This document shows positions 1-7,143 of a stretch of DNA of 26,525 nt, piece by piece. Made by a program: the position numbers and the translations under genes. The notes under the pieces are model-generated. The model was not told the DNA's origin. It made no database searches and saw nothing but the letters and a program-made list of their open reading frames with translations. The stretch is from Deltaproteobacteria bacterium (lineage in GTDB: Bacteria; Desulfobacterota; Binatia; UBA9968), in contig JACPDC010000192.1 of the NCBI GenBank assembly GCA_016184235.1, positions 1-26,525 of the forward strand, read 5' to 3'. Each line of letters opens with the position of its first letter. The first letter of the stretch is position 1.

Positions 1-1026
1 GTCGATATGGTCGATCAAGCGGGCATTCGCTGCTATACCGGGCCGAGCTACAAAAACGTCAATTTCTATCATGACCGCGAGGGGCGTTTGGAATACGACT
101 GGGACGACGAGCGGGGAAGCGAGGGACTAAAAAAGGCGGTCGCCTTTGCCAGCAAATTCAACGGCGCCTGCAAGGGCCGGATGGGGACGATGCTGTTTCC
201 GGGCCATGTGGACTCCTGCACTCCCGATCTTCTCAAAGAGACGAGGAAGGCCGGCAAAGAGTTGGGCGTGCGCGTCCAGGTCCACGCGACCATCAACCTT
301 TTCGAATTCCACACGGTGATGAGGCGCGACCGCTGCACGCCCATTGAGCTGCTGCACAAAATCGGCTTCCTCGATCCGCAGGTCTCCCTCTCCCACTGTA
401 TTTTCATCAGCGGCCATAGCTGGCTCGCCTATCCCTACGGCGACGATCTCAAGATTATCGCCGACTCCGGCGCCTCGGTCGCGCACAGCCCGCTCAAGTA
501 TCTGAAGCTCGGCATAACCATGGAATCGTTCGACCGCTACTTGAAGGCGGGTGTCAACATGGGCATCGGCACGGACACCTTTCCCAAGGACATTATCTCG
601 GACATGCGCTACGCCGCGCTCTGCTCCCGCGTCGCCGAGAGGAGCTTCGTCGCCGGCCAGCCGCGCGACGCCTTCAACGCGGCGACTCTCGGCGGCGCGA
701 AGATGGCCGGAAGAGAAGATTTGGGCAGGCTCCAAAAGGGCGCCAAGGCCGACATCGCAATCGTCAATCTGAAGGATATCGCCTTCGGCGCCGTGCGCGA
801 TCCGATCAAATCTCTGGTGGAAACCGCCGTGAGCCGGGATGTGCGCACGGTGATCGTTGACGGAGAGATATTGGTTGATAACGGCAAATATCTCCGGCTC
901 GACGAGGACGAGCTGCTCGACAAAGTCCAAGCCAAGGGCGAGGAGGTCTGGGCGAGCGTGCCCAAGTGGCACTGGACAGGAAAGAGCGTGGACGAGGTCC
1001 TGCCGCCGGCGTTTAAGATGAGTTAA
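1..1026 (+). CDS. Amidohydrolase family protein (TRZ/ATZ/SsnA-like), 5'-truncated by window edge
   Basis: Metal-dependent hydrolase of the cytosine deaminase/atrazine chlorohydrolase-like amidohydrolase superfamily, likely cytoplasmic and acting on a C-N or C-Cl bond of a small, perhaps cyclic, compound. The frame is open from base 1 (V-D before the first Met at 7), so the true N-terminus, including the HxH metal pair of strand 1, lies outside the window. Counting from the Met at 7, the remaining metal-site elements are visible: His93 in VQVHAT, His130 in SLSHCIF and Asp190 in GIGTDTF. The C-terminal part (about 225-300) has the usual GRLQKGAKADIAIV return to the small beta-domain. It ends with DEVLPPAF, a motif recurring at 4526-4540 in this window. 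The OCD-family gene begins 13 bases downstream, so the two are probably co-transcribed. Substrate cannot be read from sequence; the family call is firm. Confidence 0.88.
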   Translation, partial: VDMVDQAGIRCYTGPSYKNVNFYHDREGRLEYDWDDERGSEGLKKAVAFASKFNGACKGRMGTMLFPGHVDSCTPDLLKETRKAGKELGVRVQVHATINLFEFHTVMRRDRCTPIELLHKIGFLDPQVSLSHCIFISGHSWLAYPYGDDLKIIADSGASVAHSPLKYLKLGITMESFDRYLKAGVNMGIGTDTFPKDIISDMRYAALCSRVAERSFVAGQPRDAFNAATLGGAKMAGREDLGRLQKGAKADIAIVNLKDIAFGAVRDPIKSLVETAVSRDVRTVIVDGEILVDNGKYLRLDEDELLDKVQAKGEEVWASVPKWHWTGKSVDEVLPPAFKMS

Positions 1027-1039
1027 AAGGAAAAATCTC

Positions 1040-2062
1040 GTGCTGATCCTACGACCGGAAGAGGCTGAAGGTCTTGTCACCATGGCTGAGGCGGTGGACG
1101 CGGTGGAACAGGCCTTCGCCGACTGGGGCAGGCATCTGGAGATCAACCTTACCCGCCGCCGTCTGCATACCGGCAATTCCCGCTTGAACACCATGCCGGC
1201 GGCGTTACCGTCCCGCGACAAGATCGGTTTGCGCATTCAAACTGAGATCCTCGCAGTGAGCGGCGGGGTGCAGACTTATCCCTCGCGAAGCCCCCTGGTG
1301 GATGTCATCTTCGACGCCCGCACCGCGGCGCCGCTGGCCATGATTCTCTCTTCGACCCAACGAGGCAAAACCGCGGACGGCATTCCGCTGCGGACATCGG
1401 ATTTCATGACAGCGACTATCAGCGCGGTCGGCACGAAATGGATGAGCCGCGGCGACTCCACGGACCTCGTGCTTTTAGGATCGGGAAAGCAGGCGCGTAA
1501 TCATCTCATTGCCATGAAGGCAGTCCGCAATCTCAAACGAGTGCTAGTTTTCAGCCCTACTCGCGCAAACCGAGAACGATTTGCGGAGGAAATGGCCGGC
1601 GCTCTCTGTCTGGATGTCTCTCCCACGGACAACTGCCAGAAGGCTATCGAACAAGCCGATATTGTCCTGGCCGCGACCAACACCAATGTGCCAGTCTTCA
1701 GCGGCGCATGGCTGCGCGAAGGCGTCCATGTAACCTCTATCGTCGGCAGCAATGCCGGCATGGTGCACGCGGGCGTGATCGCGCAGAAGCGGCGGGAACT
1801 GGACGATGACACGCTGGCGCGCGCCGCCGTCATCGGAATCGCCTCGCGCGCCCTGGCCGAGCAGGACCAGCAGGGCGATATTTACGAGCAGGTCGGGTCC
1901 GGCCTGATATCCTGGGACAAAGTCGTAGAGCTTAAGGAAATCGTCGCCGGGCGGGCGAACGGACGCCGAACCGCCACTGAGATCACGGTGTTCAAGAACA
2001 ACGGCGGGCAAGGCATTGCAGAGCTGGCGATTGCCGACCTGATTCTCTCGCGGGCGCGGTAA
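1040..2062 (+). CDS. Ornithine cyclodeaminase/mu-crystallin family protein
   Basis: NAD(P)-binding protein of the OCD/mu-crystallin family (340 aa, normal family length), whose members cyclise ornithine, reduce ketimines or dehydrogenate amino acids. The start is GTG with AAAAGGA about 9 bases upstream. The Rossmann nucleotide loop is LLGSGKQARNH (about 145-155). The substrate-site region keeps an Arg (LRTSDF, 118), but the Lys expected where ornithine cyclodeaminase has Lys69 appears as Arg65 (IGLRIQ). The catalytic Asp of the G-x-D motif is replaced by Asn238 in VGSNAG. This argues against true ornithine cyclodeaminase and for another reductase or dehydrogenase of the family. It lies 13 bases after the amidohydrolase stop, so a joint catabolic role (hydrolysis followed by processing of an amino or imino product) is plausible but inferred. 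Confidence 0.85.
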   Translation: MLILRPEEAEGLVTMAEAVDAVEQAFADWGRHLEINLTRRRLHTGNSRLNTMPAALPSRDKIGLRIQTEILAVSGGVQTYPSRSPLVDVIFDARTAAPLAMILSSTQRGKTADGIPLRTSDFMTATISAVGTKWMSRGDSTDLVLLGSGKQARNHLIAMKAVRNLKRVLVFSPTRANRERFAEEMAGALCLDVSPTDNCQKAIEQADIVLAATNTNVPVFSGAWLREGVHVTSIVGSNAGMVHAGVIAQKRRELDDDTLARAAVIGIASRALAEQDQQGDIYEQVGSGLISWDKVVELKEIVAGRANGRRTATEITVFKNNGGQGIAELAIADLILSRAR

Positions 2063-2079
2063 AGAAAGCTGGGCGTCGA

Positions 2080-2102
2080 AATAACCTGGGGCGAAGGTTA
2101 TT
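2080..2102. other. Small intergenic hairpin
   Basis: An 8-bp perfect inverted repeat, AATAACCT and AGGTTATT around a 7-base loop, lies 18 bases after the OCD-family stop. There is no T-run on either side, so it is at best a weak or Rho-assisted 3' end. The rest of 2063-2239 shows no gene and no convincing promoter. Confidence 0.3.
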
Positions 2103-2239
2103 AGCAAGGACGGTTCACGTCATTTCCGCCCTATCGAGGCCGGACAGTATCCGACAAGGTAGTGTTATGTAAACTCGACAGCGGATTGCAGACAAGACCT
2201 GATATTCGACCTTAACTGGGGTAAAAATGGAGTGATGCC

Positions 2240-3109
2240 GTGGACCTATCGAAGTACATCGTCAAGGCGCGGCCCGGTGTTCTCGGCGGCCGGCACGAAG
2301 AGAGACGACCTTTGCGCCAACTAGGTGCCTTGCCGGTCAAGCGCCATGTTTTCATCAACCGCGACTCCCATCCTGACGCTAACATTTATGTCGCCATCCA
2401 TGAAGCGAAGGATTTGCCAGAGGAGGTTCCGGACTACCAAGTCCCGCATTGTCATAACACCGATGAGTTCTATTTTTTCATTGGCAACAATCCCGTTCTT
2501 AGCGGTTTGGAAGGCCAAATCATCTTCGAAGGGAGAGTGCACAAGATCGTTTCGCCGGCGACTGTCTATATTCCTCAAGGCACGGTGCACGAATACAAAG
2601 TGACCCGCGGATCGGGGACGGTGACGGTGCTGTTTCGCAGCCGCGGCTATACGCACGAGGAGCGCCCGTTCGATGTCGCCAAAGGGGAGCGCGAGTTCGA
2701 CAAGTACGCGGGGTATATTTTCGCTTCGGAGGTCCGCCCGACGACGGAAATTATGTTTCATACGGAGGCTGCGCCCGGGTTGCGTCACGTGTTTGTCGAC
2801 GGCAAGCTGAAACCCGAAGCGGGCTTTTACACCGTGGTCCGTAGCGTGGCTGGCGTGCGGCCAACCCAGGCTCAGTATGTCGACATGCACACCCATAACT
2901 GCGACACGCAGCATATCGCCGTCGGCAACGGTCCGGAGCTGACCGGGCTCAAAATTGAGTTCCAGATTAGAGAGGAGAAAGCTGTCGTCGAGAGCCCCGT
3001 AGGCGTGCATATTCCAGCGGGAACGCCGCACTCGCAACGCATCATCGAGGGCTCGGGGCACTTCTTCAATTTCGTTCCCAAGAGCAATTATAATAATGGG
3101 TTGGTCTAA
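2240..3109 (+). CDS. Two-domain cupin (bicupin) protein of unknown substrate
   Basis: 289 aa protein with two cupin beta-barrels, probably a cytoplasmic metal enzyme or ligand-binding protein. The GTG start has GGAG 7 bases upstream. Cupin 1 shows metal ligands His70, His72 and Glu76 in PHCHNTDEFYFF, and His117 in IPQGTVHEY. Cupin 2 shows His217 and His219 in MHTHNCDTQH, and His264 in IPAGTPHSQ; the Glu position is less clear, with Gln224 nearby. Both HxH...H frames are intact, so both domains may bind metal, cupin 2 with a modified first motif. Bicupins include dioxygenases, decarboxylases and isomerases, and I cannot choose. It is separated from the OCD-family gene by 177 bases but on the same strand, so a shared pathway with the two upstream genes is possible. 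No signal peptide. Confidence 0.75.
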   Translation: MDLSKYIVKARPGVLGGRHEERRPLRQLGALPVKRHVFINRDSHPDANIYVAIHEAKDLPEEVPDYQVPHCHNTDEFYFFIGNNPVLSGLEGQIIFEGRVHKIVSPATVYIPQGTVHEYKVTRGSGTVTVLFRSRGYTHEERPFDVAKGEREFDKYAGYIFASEVRPTTEIMFHTEAAPGLRHVFVDGKLKPEAGFYTVVRSVAGVRPTQAQYVDMHTHNCDTQHIAVGNGPELTGLKIEFQIREEKAVVESPVGVHIPAGTPHSQRIIEGSGHFFNFVPKSNYNNGLV

Positions 3110-3216
3110 GGAACGCGAAGAGGAGAGCTCCGATAAAAAGAACTTGCCTTCTGGCGACCATCGCCGTTAATCGCGTAATCGGGTCAGGTTGACCTATAAC
3201 TACTACAGCATTCTAC

Positions 3217-3372
3217 ATGGGCCTTATGCCAAATTGGGTCGGTTTCTGGCACAAAGTCTTTGCTGCAGGATTGCTTAGCTTTTTCCTTCTCGTCCAGGCT
3301 CTTTTGGCGGTAGATGAGGCATTGCCTAATTTCTTACGGCCGTGTGCGCCAACGTCGGACGGATCATCCTGA
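3217..3372 (+). pseudogene. Orphan signal-peptide ORF, probable 5' remnant of an exported protein
   Basis: A 51-codon ORF starts at ATG 3217 and reads MGLMPNWVGFWHKVFAAGLL, then SFFLLVQALLAVDEALPNFL: a short basic n-region, a hydrophobic core of about 18 residues and an Ala-x-Asp-like cleavage region, i.e. a textbook export signal. After about 40 residues it enters the coding region of the epimerase fragment in another frame and stops at 3370-3372. I read it as the beginning of a lost secreted gene joined to the rest of an unrelated gene. There is no clear Shine-Dalgarno sequence. It could also be chance, since it is short. Confidence 0.4.
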
Positions 3373-3866
3373 TTTCGTTCCCTCACGTGGAAGGCCCGAT
3401 CGTGCTCCGGCTCGGCATGGTGTACGGACGGGGCATCCTCATGGTGGACGCGGCTCGATGGTTGGCAGAGAGGCGTCTACTGGGAATTTGGCGCGAGCCA
3501 ACCTGGTTTCAACTCATTTCGACTGTGGACTATCTCCGCGCCACGGAGGCCGCTATTCTCAAACCCGGCATACGGGGAATCTACCACGTCGGGGACGAGA
3601 AGCCGGTGACGCTGCAGCACTTCCTGGATGAAGCGTGTCGTGTATGGGATTGTCCCAGCCCGATCCGGCTGCCGTTGTGGACCATTTACGCCGCCGCTAG
3701 CCTTTGCGAGCTGTTTGCAGCCATTGCGAGCAGACCCTCTCCTCTAACGCGAGACTTTATTACCATCGGCCGGGCCTCGCACTGGGGCGACACTAAACGG
3801 GCGCGGGAAGAACTTATTCCTCGGCTTACGTACGCGACGCTTGAAGACGGTTTGTCTACGCTCTGA
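3342..3866 (+). pseudogene. C-terminal fragment of an NAD-dependent epimerase/dehydratase (extended SDR)
   Basis: The 174-residue ORF matches the second half of extended short-chain dehydrogenases. IVLRLGMVYGRG is the conserved strand following the active site, and ISTVDYLRATEAAI and GIYHVGDEKPVTLQHFLDEA are the usual substrate-domain and co-chaperone-like C-terminal segments. The Rossmann GxxGxxG motif, the catalytic Ser and the YxxxK pair are all absent. Upstream, the same frame meets stops at 3315 and 3327, so about 150 N-terminal residues are missing. The GTG start at 3342 has no ribosome site. I call it a 5'-deleted pseudogene; a functional truncated protein is unlikely because it would lack both cofactor and active sites. 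Confidence 0.65.
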
Positions 3867-3895
3867 TATTGAATTCGCGCGCGTGGAAAGCAACC

Positions 3896-4156
3896 CTAAA
3901 TCTTCGGCCAGAAGAGGTTTAGAAACTCGACGCCGCCGGGACGCGGCGTGCGGTAATGGATGAGAAGATTGCCGGAGCGGTAGAGATAGCTCGGCGAAGA
4001 AGGGTCGTAGTAGCTCGGCACTCGTCTAGGCAGGTCCGGAGCCTGCGCGATGGCGGCAATCGCTTTTTCGACGTTTTCCAGGTCACGAGCACTTGCTGAT
4101 TTTTCAAACGCGGCCATGTCTTCAAGGAATTGCCGGCTGAGGATGTAATCAGCCAC
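3896..4156 (-). CDS. RelE/ParE-superfamily toxin (type II toxin-antitoxin)
   Basis: 86 aa small protein with the layout of RelE/ParE-fold toxins: an N-terminal helical pair (DYILSRQFLEDMAAFEK), a central helix rich in Ala/Ile (VEKAIAAIAQAPDLP) and C-terminal strands with SYLYRSGNLLIHYRT and VEFLNLFWPKI. RelE-type members cut mRNA on the ribosome, while ParE-type members poison gyrase; sequence alone does not decide. The GTG start at 4156 overlaps the 3' end of the antitoxin gene by 8 bases with no separate ribosome site, implying translational coupling. No terminator is visible downstream towards 3867. The pair lies among gene fragments, typical of horizontally mobile toxin-antitoxin modules. 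Confidence 0.72.
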   Translation of the reverse strand: MADYILSRQFLEDMAAFEKSASARDLENVEKAIAAIAQAPDLPRRVPSYYDPSSPSYLYRSGNLLIHYRTPRPGGVEFLNLFWPKI

Positions 4157-4451
4157 GCAGGAGGCCTTTCTTACGAGCGGCGGCGAGGATTTTACCCACG
4201 TTGGGTGTTCCTGAAAACTTTAGCGTTCTACCTGCCTTTACATCATCCAAGGCCGAACGCATGGCCCGCAACGCTTCTGGGTCTTGCCAGAGGCGAGCTA
4301 CCGCCCTGAGCGTCTCCAGCTCCTCAAAGTTGACAATCACGGCTTTAGGCACGCCTCGCTTCGTAATGACGACCTGGTCGCCATCCTCAACTTCGTCAAC
4401 CAGGCTTAAGAACTTCTGCCTTGCCTCGCTCGTGGTCAGGTAGCGGTTCAT
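4149..4451 (-). CDS. Phd/YefM-family antitoxin
   Basis: 100 aa antitoxin. The N-terminal Phd/YefM DNA-binding fold is clear: MNRYLTTSEARQKFLSLVD, then VVITKRGVPKAVIVNFEELE (about 28-47), the classic strand-turn-strand with the R-G-x-P turn. The C-terminal half (about 60-100) is the flexible toxin-neutralising tail. The ATG at 4451 has a strong GGAGGTGA site just upstream. It is the first gene of the two-gene operon and overlaps the toxin. Phd/YefM proteins normally repress their own promoter, so the promoter at 4473-4501 is the expected operator region. Confidence 0.85.
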   Translation of the reverse strand: MNRYLTTSEARQKFLSLVDEVEDGDQVVITKRGVPKAVIVNFEELETLRAVARLWQDPEALRAMRSALDDVKAGRTLKFSGTPNVGKILAAARKKGLLRG

Positions 4452-4472
4452 AGGTCACCTCCCTAACAAGGA

Positions 4473-4501
4473 AGTGTACAAAGAAATGTTAGTCCTTGCA
4501 A
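4473..4501 (-). promoter_or_regulatory. Candidate sigma-70 promoter of the toxin-antitoxin operon
   Basis: Reading the minus strand: TTGCAA (4496-4501), a 17-base spacer, then TACACT (4473-4478), 21 bases before the antitoxin ATG. The -35 box overlaps the first codons of the amidohydrolase relic. The boxes are near consensus and ideally spaced, but this is pattern recognition only. Confidence 0.4.
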
Positions 4502-4504
4502 GCC

Positions 4505-4552
4505 GGGAAGAACGTCGATGAGGTGATGCCGCCGGCGTTTAGGAGGAAGTGA
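4505..4552 (+). pseudogene. C-terminal relic of an amidohydrolase gene
   Basis: The plus strand translates as GKNVDEVMPPAFRRK followed by TGA. The intact amidohydrolase at the left end finishes GKSVDEVLPPAFKMS, so 10 of 15 residues match, and most base differences in the shared core fall at third positions. That is the pattern of a diverged homologue that was once under selection, not a recent copy. Nothing recognisable of the gene remains upstream, where the toxin-antitoxin promoter begins. I interpret it as the last codons of a second amidohydrolase gene whose body was removed. Confidence 0.65.
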
Positions 4553-4567
4553 GTGATTGGAAGCTTC

Positions 4568-5149
4568 TTAGAAGAGCACAAGGATTCTGTAGGCGAGCCA
4601 CCGGGAGCTCTTCCGCAAAATATGAAAGGGGCCCCGGGACGGCTCCCCTTTATCGCGCCCGGCTGTTGGACGGGGCCGGATTTCCTTGTAGTAGGTCCAC
4701 TTTTCGCCCGCGCGGGGCAGACGTGTATAACCGCATCTCTCGTAAAGCCTTATAGCAGTCGAATTGCCTTTATAGACGGCCAGCTCGATTCGAGAGAATC
4801 CCTTCTGGGAAACCTCCTCGTCAAGCTTTTCCAGCAAGCCTTTTCCTATCCCTGAATTGCGATAATCCCTCCTGACGGCAATAAAATTCAACCAAACCAC
4901 CCCTGGTGCCTTGCCGGGCTGGTAGCTGTAAAACCCCACGAGATCCTTACCTGCAAAGCACAGGCGAGTGTTTTCTTTCGAGTTTCGCAACACAAAGGAA
5001 AGTTCATTTAAAGAAAGAAAGGGAAAGGCCTCTTGGAACAGCGTTGCCAGTCGTCTCCAGTGGAAATACCCGCACCCTGAAAAAATCAGGGAGCCTTCAC
5101 GTCTCTCACCGTTCTGTCCGAGAGCCATGGATCGAGTGATAGAAAGCAT
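4568..5149 (-). CDS. GNAT-family N-acetyltransferase
   Basis: 193 aa. The acetyl-CoA binding motif A is intact: FIAVRRDYRNSGIGKGLLEK (about 89-108) with the R/Q-x-x-G-x-G/A pattern as R-N-S-G-I-G. Motif B is present as GNSTAIRLYERCGY (about 128-141). The domain ends near residue 158 (WTYYKEIRP). Residues 160-193 are an odd basic tail whose DNA contains a terminator-like hairpin and an out-of-frame TAA (see terminator entry), suggesting a late frameshift that prolonged the protein. ATG 5149 is used; Met8 (5128) is an alternative, and neither has a strong ribosome site. It lies 44 bases after the histidine kinase, same strand, so probably co-transcribed. Acceptor substrate unknown. Confidence 0.82.
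   Translation of the reverse strand: MLSITRSMALGQNGERREGSLIFSGCGYFHWRRLATLFQEAFPFLSLNELSFVLRNSKENTRLCFAGKDLVGFYSYQPGKAPGVVWLNFIAVRRDYRNSGIGKGLLEKLDEEVSQKGFSRIELAVYKGNSTAIRLYERCGYTRLPRAGEKWTYYKEIRPRPTAGRDKGEPSRGPFHILRKSSRWLAYRILVLF
4613..4651 (-). terminator. Terminator-like hairpin inside the 3' end of the GNAT ORF
   Basis: Minus strand: AAAGGGG, a 13-base GC-rich loop, CCCCTTT (4625-4651), then CATATTTT. It would end the response regulator-kinase-acetyltransferase operon. It lies within the acetyltransferase ORF, about 80 bases before its stop, and a TAA in another frame (4650-4652) sits at the hairpin's foot. Confidence 0.4.
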
Positions 5150-5193
5150 CTTTCTAAGGCACGGCTACTAGAAAAATTGACCCCGGCAGTTCA

Positions 5194-7095
5194 TCAGGCA
5201 GTACCAAAGGAAGCATGGCCCACCGCCGGAACTCTCATCTCCATTGCACCAGGGACTGGGAGCAGCTCACCAACGTCGGTATCCAAACCGTTCCCGTGGG
5301 CACGGATCGGAAGGGAAACGCTAAATGTCGACCCTTTCCCCACGTGGCTCTCAACCTCAAGCCTGCCTCCGAGGAGATCCACTAGATTTTTGCTTACGGT
5401 CAGGCCCAGACCTGTCCCTCCATATCGCCTAGACGTGGAGCCATCCAGTTGACGAAACTTGTCAAATATTAAGGAAATTTGATCCTTCGGAATGCCGATT
5501 CCGGTGTCGGAGACTATAAAGGCGATTTCGTCCTGACGCCCTTTTCTTACGGACAGCCTGACCTCTCCCTGGTCGGTAAACTTAATGGCGTTGCCAAGCA
5601 AGTTCATCAGGACTCTCTTCAACTTTTCCCAATCGGTGCTAAACGGAGGAACGTTCCTGTCCATCTCGTATTTGACTTTGTACGGCTTAGAGACCTCCAG
5701 ACGGCAAACCTCCTGGCGGAGATCCTCGATGAACCCTCCCACCTCGCGCGACCTCATAAGAAGCGTGGCGTCCCCCTTCTCCAATTTCGAGTAATCCAAA
5801 ATCTGCTCCACCAGGTCCAGTAGCCCCCGGGCATTCTTTATCATTCCCGCCACGGTGTTTCTCTGGCGCTCCGTCAGCGGGCCAAGGACCTCCTCCATCA
5901 TAAGATCCCCATACCCGACGATGACAGCAATAGGGGTCCTTAGTTCGTGGGTTGTATTCCCCAGAAACTCCGACTTTAGCCGGTTCGCCTCCGCCAGTTG
6001 CTCGGCGATGACCTGCCGCCTTTTGGCCTCCGCCCGGAGCGCTTCATATTTCTTGGCGTTGCTTAAGGCTATAGCCGTAGCAAAGGCCACAATCTGACAG
6101 AATTGAATCTCTCTTGAGCTTAAAATCCGGTCCTTTTGGTCAAAACTCAAAACTGTAACCCCGTAGATCTCACCCCGAAAGGTTATCGGGACTGCCGCGG
6201 ACATAGGAAAAGACTTTCCCTTACCGTCTGCTCCATCCTGATCGCGAAAAAAGCTGGAAGAGACCTCTTGCTGAATTACCGGGCTTTTCTTCGCGATACA
6301 CTCCTGCACGATGGGGTATTGCCGCAAATCCACTTCCGTGGGGCTGGAAGCTTCTTTCTCCTCTCCCCTGAACAGGATACCGCGAGACGAATCTCCGGTC
6401 TCATTCACCATGAAGAGATACAGCTTGGAGGGATGAATCAGATTGTTGATTTTGTCCCTAACGGTGCCGAGAACCTGCTTGTAGTCCAGAGACGAGGGGA
6501 GGGCTTGGGAAAGGCTCTGAATCATAGCCATGTCTTGAGCTTCTTGTTCGGCCCGCTCTTTGAGAGCCTTCTCCACGCGCGCGACCTGCACGAAGTAGCC
6601 GTAAAAAAGCGACATTACAAACAGGAAAGGAATACGCAAGTAGATACTCGGGTCATGGATCTCGCCGCTCTTAAAGAGCAAATAGCCGTAAAGCAGAGTA
6701 GCCAAGACTCCGATGACTAGAAGACCGCGAAAGTCCTGCCATATAGTGCAGAGGATAACGATGACAAAGTACGCCAAATAAAAATCCGTCTCGATCCCGC
6801 CGCTGATGACCAGTGCGGCCGTGACAAAGAGAGTGTCGAATATGACCAACGGAGAATAGAAGCGGCTGGATTCGAATAAGCTTGCTTTAACAAAGTAAAG
6901 GGCGACCGTGCTCAAAATATAGAACATTATAAATCCGTGCACGTAGGAAAGGGCCAACCAGGTTGCCTGAGAAGAAACCAGCAGATAGGAACAGATGATC
7001 ACCAGCAGCCATCTCAGCCTGATAACGGTTACCTTCTTTGGCACGTCAAAGATTCCCGCCATCCATGACAAGACTATCGGTTGACTATTCACCAT
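5194..7095 (-). CDS. Membrane GAF-domain sensor histidine kinase
   Basis: 633 aa sensor kinase. About six hydrophobic segments lie between residues 25 and 170 (e.g. 28-45, 53-70, 82-98, 104-120, 124-142, 153-170), with no large periplasmic domain. A GAF domain (about 195-345) follows, then HisKA with the phospho-accepting His383 in NTTHELRTPIAVI, and HATPase_c with N-box Asn502 (LLGNAIKFTD), G1 DTGIGIP (530-536) and G2 GTGLGL (560-565). All catalytic boxes are intact; there is no receiver domain. The frame is open to a TTG at 7128, but ATG 7095 is preceded by AGGAGGAG and is the obvious start. It lies 48 bases after the single-domain response regulator, its probable partner. The membrane unit plus cytosolic GAF suggests sensing of a lipophilic, redox or small cytosolic signal; the ligand is unknown. 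Confidence 0.92.
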   Translation of the reverse strand: MVNSQPIVLSWMAGIFDVPKKVTVIRLRWLLVIICSYLLVSSQATWLALSYVHGFIMFYILSTVALYFVKASLFESSRFYSPLVIFDTLFVTAALVISGGIETDFYLAYFVIVILCTIWQDFRGLLVIGVLATLLYGYLLFKSGEIHDPSIYLRIPFLFVMSLFYGYFVQVARVEKALKERAEQEAQDMAMIQSLSQALPSSLDYKQVLGTVRDKINNLIHPSKLYLFMVNETGDSSRGILFRGEEKEASSPTEVDLRQYPIVQECIAKKSPVIQQEVSSSFFRDQDGADGKGKSFPMSAAVPITFRGEIYGVTVLSFDQKDRILSSREIQFCQIVAFATAIALSNAKKYEALRAEAKRRQVIAEQLAEANRLKSEFLGNTTHELRTPIAVIVGYGDLMMEEVLGPLTERQRNTVAGMIKNARGLLDLVEQILDYSKLEKGDATLLMRSREVGGFIEDLRQEVCRLEVSKPYKVKYEMDRNVPPFSTDWEKLKRVLMNLLGNAIKFTDQGEVRLSVRKGRQDEIAFIVSDTGIGIPKDQISLIFDKFRQLDGSTSRRYGGTGLGLTVSKNLVDLLGGRLEVESHVGKGSTFSVSLPIRAHGNGLDTDVGELLPVPGAMEMRVPAVGHASFGTA

Positions 7096-7098
7096 GAT

Positions 7099-7106
7099 CT
7101 CCTCCT
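7099..7106 (-). promoter_or_regulatory. Ribosome binding site fixing the kinase start
   Basis: Minus-strand AGGAGGAG, 3 to 5 bases before ATG 7095, is far stronger than anything before the upstream TTG at 7128. It therefore decides the kinase start. Confidence 0.75.
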
Positions 7107-7143
7107 CGTTCGTCAGGGGGCGGCCCAATAAACGCGGATGGGC

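Noticed and set aside
127..1236. Minus-strand open frame across the amidohydrolase and into the OCD-family gene
   Set aside because: Crosses two real genes and their junction; no start signal or family resemblance.
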